Shown here: positions 20,951-27,095 of the stretch, in pieces | How the letters are laid out: each line of letters begins with the position of its first letter | Numbering within the stretch: the stretch's first letter is position 1 | Assembly (NCBI GenBank): GCA_051889215.1 | Contig: JBJFDC010000052.1 | Location: 1-27,095, forward strand | Reading direction: 5' to 3' | DNA length: 27,095 nucleotides | From: UMGS1470 sp051889215 | GTDB lineage: Bacteria; Bacillota; Clostridia; Christensenellales; UBA1242 | Notes under the pieces: model-generated | Told to the model about the DNA's origin: nothing | The model's database searches: none | The model's input: the letters and a program-made list of their open reading frames with translations, nothing else | Program-made: the position numbers and the translations under genes

Positions 20951-21952
20951 ATGAAAAAAATTAATTTGGCCGTGGTTGGCGCAACTGGAATGGTTGGCGG
21001 GAGTTTTCTTAAAGTTCTTTCGGAAAAGAATCTGCCGATTGAAAATTTATATTTGTTTGCAAGTGAACGAAGTGAAGGCAAAGTACTTGAGTGTATGGGG
21101 AGACATATCGTTGTCGAAAAACTTTCTGAAGAAAACATAAAGAACAAAAAAATGGATTTTGCTCTTTTTTCGGCGGGAGGGGCGAGGTCGGAAGAATTTG
21201 CTCCCATCTTTGCAAAATGCGGTGCAACTGTAATTGATAACTCGAGTTTTTGGAGAATGGATAAAAATGTGCCGCTCGTTGTGCCTCAAGTGAATCCGGA
21301 AGATGCTTTTTTGAATAAGGGCATCATCGCAAATCCAAACTGTTCAACCATTGGTGTTATGGCGCCACTCAAAGCACTGGACACACTTTTTGATTTGGTT
21401 GAGGTTGATTATGTGACTTTTCAAGCGGTTAGTGGAAGCGGAATGAAAGGTGTTTTGGACCTTGAACGAACAACGCGAGGAGAAAACCCACAGTTCTATC
21501 CATATCCAATTTTCAACAACTGCATTCCACAAATTGACTCTTTTGTTGAAAACGGGTTCACGAAAGAGGAAATGAAAATGGTGAATGAGAGCAAAAAGAT
21601 TTTGGGAAAGCCGGGCTTGAAAGTGTCGGCGACATGTGTTCGTGTGCCAGTTGCAAATTCCCATTCGATTTCAGTTTCTGCGACATTTGAAAAAGAAGTG
21701 GAATTAAACATGGCGAAAGAGGTGCTGAAAAAATTTCCATCAGTCGTCCTTCTTGATGAACCGGAAAACTCAATATATCCTGTCGCCACCATTGCCACTG
21801 GAACAGACGAGATTTATGTCGGAAGACTTCGCGTTGACCTAAACAACCCTCGTCGCCTCCATTTTTTCACTGTGTCCGACAACATCAGAAAAGGCGCAGC
21901 ATCAAACGCAATTGAAATTTTGGAACTTTTGCTTAAGCGGAAAAAAAGATGA
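20951..21952 (+). CDS. asd: Aspartate-semialdehyde dehydrogenase
   Basis: Reduces aspartyl phosphate made by LysC to aspartate semialdehyde, the substrate of DapA. The 333-residue protein opens with the NADP-binding loop VVGATGMVGGSFLKVL and has the catalytic Cys131 in NPNCSTIG, then SGSGMKGVLDLE, VSATCVRVPVANSHS (family R.PV..GHS, here NSHS) and VDLNNPRRLHFFTVSDNIRKGAA. Length is normal. GGGAG overlaps the lysC stop region. The gene's stop codon lies within a terminator stem that it shares with the convergent gtrA-like gene, two bases away. Confidence 0.96.
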   Translation: MKKINLAVVGATGMVGGSFLKVLSEKNLPIENLYLFASERSEGKVLECMGRHIVVEKLSEENIKNKKMDFALFSAGGARSEEFAPIFAKCGATVIDNSSFWRMDKNVPLVVPQVNPEDAFLNKGIIANPNCSTIGVMAPLKALDTLFDLVEVDYVTFQAVSGSGMKGVLDLERTTRGENPQFYPYPIFNNCIPQIDSFVENGFTKEEMKMVNESKKILGKPGLKVSATCVRVPVANSHSISVSATFEKEVELNMAKEVLKKFPSVVLLDEPENSIYPVATIATGTDEIYVGRLRVDLNNPRRLHFFTVSDNIRKGAASNAIEILELLLKRKKR

Positions 21953-21975
21953 GGTTAAACTGCCTCATCTTTTTT
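21942..21975. terminator. Shared terminator embedded in two convergent genes
   Basis: A perfect 13-bp stem AAAAAAGATGAGG (21942-21954) / CCTCATCTTTTTT (21963-21975), 8-base loop. The asd stop (21950-21952) is in the left arm and the gtrA-like stop (21955-21957) is in the loop. Confidence 0.88.
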
Positions 21976-22509
21976 GTTTTTGTCAATGTCCGATTTGAGA
22001 ATGTCGGGAACGTCTTTTGGAGTTGAGTTGATTGAGTCGGGTTGATTTTGGGAAGCTTGTTCTGTTTGAAGCATTGCAATTTCAATTTCCTTCTCTTTTT
22101 TGCTCTTTGCGCTGTCGATTGATTTTCCAAACACAACAAAACGACAAAAGAGATATTCGGTTGCAAAATTTATTATCATTGTGCCAGCCAGAACGATATA
22201 TTCATTCCAACCAATCCCTGTGAGGGCATTGCTCCACCAGGTTGAAAGTGGCGTGAACACTGCATAATATCCCGCAACTTTGAGCATGGCGATTGGAATG
22301 TTGTTTGCCGACTTAAATGTGAACTTTCTGTTGAATGTGAAATTCCAAACAACTGAAAGCACGAGGCCAATCAAATATGCAATCCAATATTTTAGATGTG
22401 CGACTTCGTTGAGAAGTGTTGTTGTTCCAAGTTGAATAATTCCCGCGGAGCAAGTGAACAGCAAATATTTAAAAAATCTCAAAACTTCTTTTTTCTTATT
22501 TTTTTTCAT
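21955..22509 (-). CDS. GtrA-family membrane protein
   Basis: A 184-residue integral membrane protein of the GtrA family, four-helix proteins thought to flip or hand over lipid-linked sugars for cell-surface glycosylation. The family pattern is visible: RFFKYLLFTCSAGIIQLGTTTLL in the first helix, IAYLIGLVLSVVWNFTFNRKFTF (the conserved NF..NR.wTF) in the second, and two more helices ending with FATEYLFCRFVVF. A charged ~50-residue tail follows, with little order. There is no ribosome site; -35 TTGACA and -10 TAAACT put the start on the ATG (leaderless). No glycosyltransferase is beside it. Confidence 0.87.
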   Translation of the reverse strand: MKKNKKKEVLRFFKYLLFTCSAGIIQLGTTTLLNEVAHLKYWIAYLIGLVLSVVWNFTFNRKFTFKSANNIPIAMLKVAGYYAVFTPLSTWWSNALTGIGWNEYIVLAGTMIINFATEYLFCRFVVFGKSIDSAKSKKEKEIEIAMLQTEQASQNQPDSINSTPKDVPDILKSDIDKNKKDEAV

Positions 22510-22516
22510 GTTGGAA

Positions 22517-22545
22517 AGTTTACATCAACAATCTTGTTTTGTCAA
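22517..22545 (-). promoter_or_regulatory. Promoter of the gtrA-like gene, predicted leaderless
   Basis: Minus strand: TTGACA (22540-22545), 17 bases, TAAACT (22517-22522), seven bases, ATG. It sits between the stop of the upstream membrane-protein gene and this ATG. Confidence 0.75.
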
Positions 22546-22548
22546 ACC

Positions 22549-23379
22549 CTAATCGAGAATATTATTTGGAGCAATTTTGTTGAAGCGTGGATTAAAATAA
22601 GAAACAAGTGCGAGAACAAGCAGGATACTGCTAAAAATCAGATAATATATGTTTTTTCGGACAATAAAACTCGACAAAAGCAAAACAAAAGAAGCAAAAA
22701 AATATCCTTTGCTGCGTTTTCTGTTGAGTGACATGCCCAAAATTTCTTGTTTTGTTGGTTTTGTTTCATTCTCAAGTTTTGTGTTTATTTCTGGGAAACA
22801 ATCATAAAATTTAAGCAACTTGTTGAAAGTGTCGGTCTTATCCAAAATTATAATTTCAAAATCTTGAAAATGCTTTGCGAGTTTATAGACGTCTTGGTCA
22901 ACGCCCCCTGTGGTGATAACAACTTTTTCGGGATTTTCTTTTTTTGCTGTGTTGATGCAATACAAGAGATTGTCGCACGAAAAATTTTGATAAGTATAAA
23001 ACGGAATTAAAACGATTTTTTTGTTTGGATTTTCGACGACAATATATTTGCTTTTTTTTGTTGCTTTGTGTTTTAGACAAGCGAGTTTGTGGAAAAATTT
23101 TAAGTTTTCATTGTCATCTGAAAAGAGAAAAGTGAGTGTGATGTCGTCAATCTTTTTTTGCAGTTCTTTTTTGCTTCCGTTTTTCTTTTGTTTGTTTTTT
23201 CTGATAAAAACCAAGCAAACTTCAACGAGAATGACAAAAAGCAATGAAGATATGAGAGCTGTGGCAAAATTTTTCACAAAATATCTTATCCAAACAAATG
23301 CGACAAGAAATTCAAGAAATGCACGAGCCAACACACTTACTATAGTAAATATATTAATTTTATTAAATATCTTTTTCAT
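22549..23379 (-). CDS. Four-helix membrane protein with soluble central domain, function unknown
   Basis: A 276-residue protein I do not recognise. Two N-terminal helices (about residues 10-60: IFTIVSVLARAFLEFLVAFVW and ALISSLLFVILVEVCLVFI) and two C-terminal helices (GYFFASFVLLLSSFIV, IYYLIFSSILLVLALVSYF) flank a cytoplasmic domain of ~130 residues. That domain has a strand-helix pattern with KYIVVENPNKKIVLIPFY, NPEKVVITTGGVDQDVYKLA and FEIIILDKTDTFNKLLKFY, reminiscent of restriction-endonuclease-like folds of the Mrr type (VV.T.G....A ... LID...L), but no catalytic set is evident. Start uncertain: ATG 23379 is used, while a GTG at 23415 sits directly against an AGAGG. It lies upstream of gtrA, in the same direction. 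Confidence 0.7.
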   Translation of the reverse strand: MKKIFNKINIFTIVSVLARAFLEFLVAFVWIRYFVKNFATALISSLLFVILVEVCLVFIRKNKQKKNGSKKELQKKIDDITLTFLFSDDNENLKFFHKLACLKHKATKKSKYIVVENPNKKIVLIPFYTYQNFSCDNLLYCINTAKKENPEKVVITTGGVDQDVYKLAKHFQDFEIIILDKTDTFNKLLKFYDCFPEINTKLENETKPTKQEILGMSLNRKRSKGYFFASFVLLLSSFIVRKNIYYLIFSSILLVLALVSYFNPRFNKIAPNNILD

Positions 23380-23446
23380 ATAATATTTATGGACACTTTT
23401 TGTGTTTTTAATCACCTCTGATTTTTAATTTTTTCATAATTCCATA

Positions 23447-23474
23447 TTGACAAAATTGGCATAAATGCTATAAT
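23447..23474 (+). promoter_or_regulatory. Promoter of the orphan 345-residue protein gene
   Basis: TTGACA (23447-23452), 16 bases, TATAAT (23469-23474), with TG one base before the -10. Both hexamers are consensus, suggesting strong expression. Confidence 0.85.
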
Positions 23475-23497
23475 GTTTCAAAAAAGGAGATAAATCA

Positions 23498-24535
23498 ATG
23501 GTTGGAATTGTCACAGGAATTGTTTTGGGAACAATATTAGGTGCTGCTGTTGCAACAGGAGTTGTTGGTTATACTGCAACAAAAGCCGGACAAAAAACAA
23601 GGGCATCAAGTGTTCAAAGAAGAGCTCAACAAGGCAAATTAAGAGGCAAACGACTTGACAGAGCGCTTGAAAAAAATTATAGAAGACAAATCACAGCAAT
23701 TCGCTGGGGACAAATGCCTTTGATGGAAAAAGTTAATGCTTTTGATTACGCAGTGAACAAAGATTCAGATTTTGAACCTCTTTGGGAACAATCCAATTAT
23801 TTGGGCGTTTCAAACAGACAGAACAGAAGACTTGCAGTTTGCAAATCAAAAATAAAGATTGCAGAACTCAAAAACAAAAACGTCGGAAGATTTCAAAAGA
23901 GAAGAGACAAAATCGTCGGCACATATGGCGCTGGACCAATGAAAACAATGGGTTGGATTGAATCTTTGCCAAAAGTTGGCGGTGGCGAATTTGTAAACCA
24001 AATCAAGGGCTATGGCAAAAAGGATTCGGGGGCTTATACTGGTGGAGTTGACAACGAAATCAGATATGTTATGGCTGCAACCTTTGATCCAAATGTTGGT
24101 TATGACCCAAGTGACTTGTTTCAAAAAGCACAGCAAACATTCAGAAAAACATCAACTGATAGTGGTGTGTCATTCTTGAGATTTGGCATAAATTATCCAA
24201 CAACAGCAGGACTTGTGCCAGACAGATTTGTTGTTGGCCCAAGAAAAGATATGTTCCAGACATCAAAACTCGTTATTTTGGCAAATGCATGTTCAAAACT
24301 CGCAAATAATACTGATGTTAAAAAAGTTCAAGTTATTGATGAATCACAAACAAAAAATAATAGAGTCAAATATCTCACGAGGACACAGTTCGCAGATTAT
24401 GTTTCAACATATTTTAAAAACGAAGGCAAATCGGGAATGAAGGCGCTTGAAGCTCTCGATTTTGAACAAGCCAAAGAAATTAAAAACACTCTTTCAAACT
24501 ATACAGCGGCATATAATATCGACATACAAAAATAA
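23498..24535 (+). CDS. Unknown 345-residue protein with Gly-rich N-terminal helix
   Basis: I do not recognise this protein. The first ~30 residues (MVGIVTGIVLGTILGAAVATG, then VVGYTATKAG) form a glycine/alanine-rich hydrophobic helix that could be a membrane anchor. The next ~100 residues are very basic (RRAQQGKLRGKRLDRALEKNYRR, then KIKIAELKNKNVGRFQKRRDK), followed by a mixed region with MGWIESLPKVGGGEFVNQIKGYGKK and a C-terminal domain with SFLRFGINYPTTAGLVPDRFVVG. The positive charge hints at an anionic partner such as nucleic acid or membrane. GGAG at 23486-23489 precedes the ATG. It has a consensus promoter and a strong terminator, so it is an independently transcribed, probably well-expressed gene. 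Confidence 0.8.
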   Translation: MVGIVTGIVLGTILGAAVATGVVGYTATKAGQKTRASSVQRRAQQGKLRGKRLDRALEKNYRRQITAIRWGQMPLMEKVNAFDYAVNKDSDFEPLWEQSNYLGVSNRQNRRLAVCKSKIKIAELKNKNVGRFQKRRDKIVGTYGAGPMKTMGWIESLPKVGGGEFVNQIKGYGKKDSGAYTGGVDNEIRYVMAATFDPNVGYDPSDLFQKAQQTFRKTSTDSGVSFLRFGINYPTTAGLVPDRFVVGPRKDMFQTSKLVILANACSKLANNTDVKKVQVIDESQTKNNRVKYLTRTQFADYVSTYFKNEGKSGMKALEALDFEQAKEIKNTLSNYTAAYNIDIQK

Positions 24536-24546
24536 AAGAAATGGAG

Positions 24547-24571
24547 AACGCGGAAAGATTCCGCGTTTTTT
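24547..24571 (+). terminator. Terminator of the orphan protein gene
   Basis: A perfect 9-bp GC-containing stem AACGCGGAA (24547-24555) / TTCCGCGTT (24559-24567), 3-base loop, T-run after it. Confidence 0.9.
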
Positions 24572-24623
24572 GTTTTTGAATGTCGAAAACGTCAAATTAG
24601 ATGGCGTATATTTTTTAATATAA

Positions 24624-24652
24624 TTGACACATATTTTTTTTATATATATAAT
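24624..24652 (+). promoter_or_regulatory. Full-consensus promoter of lgt, predicted leaderless
   Basis: TTGACA (24624-24629), 17 bases, TATAAT (24647-24652): a perfect sigma-A promoter. The ATG follows after seven bases, so +1 falls at or one base before it. Confidence 0.85.
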
Positions 24653-24659
24653 CATTTTT

Positions 24660-25472
24660 ATGAATCCGGGATTTTACATAGGAAAATTACATATTGCGTG
24701 GTATGGGGTTTTGATTGCACTGGGCATGCTTGTTGCAATTCTTCTTTGCATTCCAAACGTCAAGAAAAGAGACATAAAAATGGAAGAAATGATTAGTCTC
24801 GCACTTTGGGTTATCCCTTTTTCCATCATTGGAGCGAGACTGTATTATGTCGCTTTCTATACCCATGATTACACTTTTGTTGAAATGCTGCGAATTTGGG
24901 ACGGCGGCATGGCAATTTATGGCGGTGTTATTGCTGGGGCACTAACAGTCATTATTTGGTGTGTCATAAAAAAGAAAAACATTGCCGCATTCATGGACGT
25001 TATCGCACCAGGTCTCATCATTGCCCAAGCGATTGGAAGGTGGGGCAATTTCATCAATCAAGAAGCGTATGGTTATGTGGTTGAAAATCCAAATCTGCAA
25101 TGGTTTCCATATGCGGTCTTTATTGAAGCGGATGCAAGCTGGCACCTTGCCACATTCTTCTATGAAAGCATGTGGAACTTGGTTGGGTTTGCAATCCTTA
25201 TGGTGATTTTATACTTTGTGAAAAACAAGGGCACTGTTGTCGCATCATATTTGGTGTGGTATGGTGCAGGCAGGGTGTGGATTGAAGGATTGAGAACGGA
25301 TAGTCTCTACATTGGAAATTCGGGCATTCGTGTTTCACAACTTCTCAGCATATTCATCATTGTTGGTGGGCTTGTTTGGTTGGGTCTTATAATATATAAA
25401 GATATAAAACAGCGAAAACAAAATGGAGGAGATAATGAGGCAAGACAAACAAAAAAACAAGCAGGAAAATGA
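24660..25472 (+). CDS. lgt: Prolipoprotein diacylglyceryl transferase Lgt
   Basis: An inner-membrane enzyme that transfers diacylglycerol from phosphatidylglycerol to the lipobox cysteine, the first step of lipoprotein maturation before LspA. The 270-residue protein has about seven membrane helices and family motifs: IAWYGVLIALG near the start, GARLYYV, RIWDGGMAIYGGVIAG, the signature AIGRWGNFINQEAYG (family GR.GNF.N.E), and GRVWIEGLRTDSL near the end. The ATG at 24660 has no ribosome site and lies seven bases after a consensus -10 box. An in-frame TTG at 24624 lies inside the -35 and cannot be used from this promoter. It overlaps the downstream coiled-coil gene by 38 bases. Confidence 0.96.
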   Translation: MNPGFYIGKLHIAWYGVLIALGMLVAILLCIPNVKKRDIKMEEMISLALWVIPFSIIGARLYYVAFYTHDYTFVEMLRIWDGGMAIYGGVIAGALTVIIWCVIKKKNIAAFMDVIAPGLIIAQAIGRWGNFINQEAYGYVVENPNLQWFPYAVFIEADASWHLATFFYESMWNLVGFAILMVILYFVKNKGTVVASYLVWYGAGRVWIEGLRTDSLYIGNSGIRVSQLLSIFIIVGGLVWLGLIIYKDIKQRKQNGGDNEARQTKKQAGK

Positions 25473-26259
25473 ATATCTTATTTCCATCATAACAAAAAAA
25501 TATGAAGACGAACTTGACCAAAAAAACAAAGAGATAGCAAGACTAAAAGAAGAGGTCGAGGTGCTGCGTAGTGGTCAAAGACATCTTGCCTCAAAAAAGG
25601 CAAGCATTTCAAACGCGTTGGTCGCGGCTGTTGACAAGGCAAAAGAAATTGAGGACAGTTCAAAAAAAGTTTATGAGTTAAAAATCAACCAACTGTCGGC
25701 ATTGCAAGCGCGCTGGGAAAAACTCCTTGAAGAAATGCTGGCAAAATATCCAAACCTCGTTGAGACTGAAAATGTTTCTCATATGGTTCAAAAATTCAAA
25801 CAATCCATGATTGAAATTATGTCAGAGGATTTTGACATTCCAAAAACACAAAAAACAGTTGCCACAAGTGGAGACCAAATTCGCTCACTTCTCAGTCGGG
25901 TTAACAAAACAGAGAAAAAACAAGTGGTTAAAATTGAAAGAAAGAAAAAACAACCACAAAAATCTATTGAAAAAGTTGTGCGTGCATTTGGCGAAGAAAA
26001 ACCAACACTCATAAAACCCATCGTAAACATGACAATGAACAAAGATGAGGGCTACGAAACTCTTGCTGACAAATTTTTGAGTGTTGACGAAGAAGAAGAG
26101 AGTGTTGGGCTCAACAAAGCCGTTTATTCAAAAGTTGAAAAAGATGACCCATATGCATATCCAGATGTCAATGAGAGTGGTTTCAATCTTGAAGAGGCCG
26201 TCAACCCAAAAGATGATTTGGAAGAAATTATGAAATCGTTTGATTTCTATGAAAACTAA
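25435..26259 (+). CDS. Coiled-coil protein of unknown function, overlapping lgt
   Basis: A 274-residue cytoplasmic protein I do not recognise. Residues ~10-110 are a charged, heptad-like coiled coil (KYEDELDQKNKEIARLKEEVEVLR, then KAKEIEDSSKKVYELKINQLSALQARWEKLLEEML); a Lys-rich middle follows (VVKIERKKKQPQKSIEKVV), then an acidic C-terminal tail (SVDEEEES, KDDLEEIMKSFDFYE). No membrane helix or enzyme motif is seen. The ATG at 25435 is chosen because GGAGGAG sits just upstream; an ATG at 25423 is part of that site. The DivIVA-like look of the coiled coil is not backed by the N-terminal DivIVA signature. It is co-transcribed with lgt. Confidence 0.8.
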   Translation: MRQDKQKNKQENEYLISIITKKYEDELDQKNKEIARLKEEVEVLRSGQRHLASKKASISNALVAAVDKAKEIEDSSKKVYELKINQLSALQARWEKLLEEMLAKYPNLVETENVSHMVQKFKQSMIEIMSEDFDIPKTQKTVATSGDQIRSLLSRVNKTEKKQVVKIERKKKQPQKSIEKVVRAFGEEKPTLIKPIVNMTMNKDEGYETLADKFLSVDEEEESVGLNKAVYSKVEKDDPYAYPDVNESGFNLEEAVNPKDDLEEIMKSFDFYEN

Positions 26260-26275
26260 TCACTATCGAAAAATC

Positions 26276-26300
26276 AAATCTGCCACGGCAGATTTTTTTG
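26276..26300 (+). terminator. Terminator of lgt operon
   Basis: AAATCTGC (26276-26283) pairs with GCAGATTT (26288-26295) around CACG, followed by a T-run. Confidence 0.88.
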
Positions 26301-26439
26301 TTAATTTTAATTTTGCAGGACAGAATTTGCAATGAATTCAAAAAAAATTGAAAATTTTTTCTTCCGACTTCGATGTCAAAATGGCTGTTTTTTAGGCGTT
26401 TTTGTGCGGTTTTAGGAAACACGGGGTATCGTGTTGAAT

Positions 26440-26527
26440 GTGTTTTTAAAAAAGTTTAAAAAAAATGTAAAAAAATAAAAAAAATTTTGAAAAAGTTGTT
26501 GACAACCACTTTTTAATGTAGTATTCT
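26440..26527 (+). promoter_or_regulatory. rRNA operon promoter with A-tract UP region
   Basis: TTGACA (26499-26504), 17 bases, TATTCT (26522-26527). The 60 bases upstream are almost pure A/T with repeated A-tracts, as expected of an UP element bound by the RNA polymerase alpha C-terminal domain. From 26301 to 26439 I see only AT-rich sequence and one small hairpin (AACACG/CGTGTT, 26418-26435). Confidence 0.85.
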
Positions 26528-26533
26528 AACCTA

Positions 26534-26573
26534 GCATTCGCAAATGAATGCAATGTTCTTTGGAAACTGAATA
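26534..26573 (+). promoter_or_regulatory. boxB/boxA-like rRNA antitermination leader
   Basis: A 6-bp hairpin GCATTC-GCAAAT-GAATGC (26534-26551) starts at the predicted +1 and is followed by TGTTCTTTGGAAACTGAATA (26554-26573), which matches the boxA region (TGCTCTTTGAAA-type) of Firmicutes rRNA leaders bound by NusB/S10. Confidence 0.7.
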
Positions 26574-26731
26574 GAAGCAAAAAGATAGAAAAGGTAAATT
26601 GTGCAGTGAAACAAATTGGTGAGCATAATGCAAAATCAATTCGTTTCATAACCAAAAGTCAACGAACAAACAGTTATGAGCGAAAAATCAAAATCTAATG
26701 ATATTTACTATGCAAATAGTTAATATACCAA

Positions 26732-27095
26732 AAACGTTAGAGTTTGATCCTGGCTCAGGACGAACGCTGGCGGCGTGCTTAAAACATGCAAGTCGAACGG
26801 AGTTGATTTCCTTCGGGAAAGAGACTTAGTGGCGGACGGGTGAGTAACACGTGAGCAACCTGCCTACTACAGGGGAATAACACTTAGAAATAGGTGCTAA
26901 TACCGCATGAGACCACAACCCGGCATCGGGAAGGGGTGAAAGGAGAAATCCGGTAGTAGAGGGGCTTGCGTCTCATTAGCTAGTTGGTGAGGGTAACGGC
27001 CCACCAAGGCGACGATGAGTAGCCGATCTGAGAGGATGAACGGCCACACTGGAACTGAGATACGGTCCAGACTCCTACGGGAGGCAGCAGTTAGG
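26732..27095 (+). rRNA. 16S ribosomal RNA, 5' part
   Basis: AGAGTTTGATCCTGGCTCAG (26739-26758) is the universal 16S start (E. coli positions 8-27), so the mature 5' end is near 26732. GGCGGCGTGC, GTGAGTAACACGTGAG, and CTCCTACGGGAGGCAGCAG (E. coli ~338-356) near the window end confirm it. The gene continues past the edge. The leader between the boxA and this point (26574-26731) has a 7-bp inverted repeat TCATAAC/GTTATGA that may be part of pre-16S processing structure. Confidence 0.99.

Noticed and set aside
26418..26435. Hairpin AACACG/CGTGTT upstream of the rRNA promoter as a terminator or operator
   Set aside because: Short stem with no U-run and no neighbouring gene to assign it to; likely chance.

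Overview
The window is chromosomal DNA from a low-GC Gram-positive bacterium that uses the standard code (TGA, TAA and TAG all end genes). It is probably an uncultured member of the Clostridia. It carries dipicolinate synthase genes (dpaA and dpaB), which are confined to endospore-forming Firmicutes and relatives, plus SepF, groESL, tig-clpP-clpX and a bacterial 16S rRNA whose first ~364 bases close the window. I cannot fix the family from sequence alone. Nearly everything is core or housekeeping. There is no phage, insertion sequence, CRISPR array or recognisable defence island.

Layout: (1) 1-4.9 kb: the 5' end of gltX facing mscL, a DegV protein, a SPOR-like membrane protein, and groES-groEL. 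(2) 5.0-8.6 kb: an unknown coiled-coil protein coupled to sepF, lspA overlapping an RluD-type pseudouridine synthase, and two small membrane proteins. (3) 8.6-12.6 kb: trigger factor, clpP and clpX, then queH on the other strand. (4) 12.6-16.3 kb: three envelope-anchored proteins of unknown role, a four-helix-bundle (IVP-type) protein, and a tRNA-Ser(CGA) followed by an unusual repeat and hairpin region. (5) 16.3-22 kb: a lysine/dipicolinate block, dpaA-dpaB-dapA on the minus strand and lysC-asd on the plus strand, separated by a PRK06851-type P-loop protein. LysC, Asd and DapA carry aspartate to dihydrodipicolinate, and DpaAB oxidises that to the spore solute dipicolinate. (6) 22-26.3 kb: GtrA-like and other membrane proteins, an orphan 345-residue protein, lgt and a coiled-coil protein. 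(7) 26.3 kb to the end: a strong rRNA promoter, a boxB/boxA-like leader and the 16S gene. lspA and lgt are two of the lipoprotein maturation enzymes, and the window also holds one or two of their likely substrates.

Two patterns stand out that gene calling alone would miss. First, at least five genes (lspA, queH, the PRK06851 gene, gtrA, lgt) have no Shine-Dalgarno sequence, and a sigma-A-type -10 box sits 6-7 bases before the ATG. That places the transcription start on the start codon, so these mRNAs are predicted to be leaderless, while their neighbours have normal AGGAG sites. Second, downstream of tRNA-Ser lie two identical 50-bp units that reproduce the tRNA's acceptor end (stem, discriminator G and CCA) without the T arm, followed by a run of short hairpins. 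I regard these as the best candidates for something not yet described. No undescribed multi-gene system is convincingly visible.
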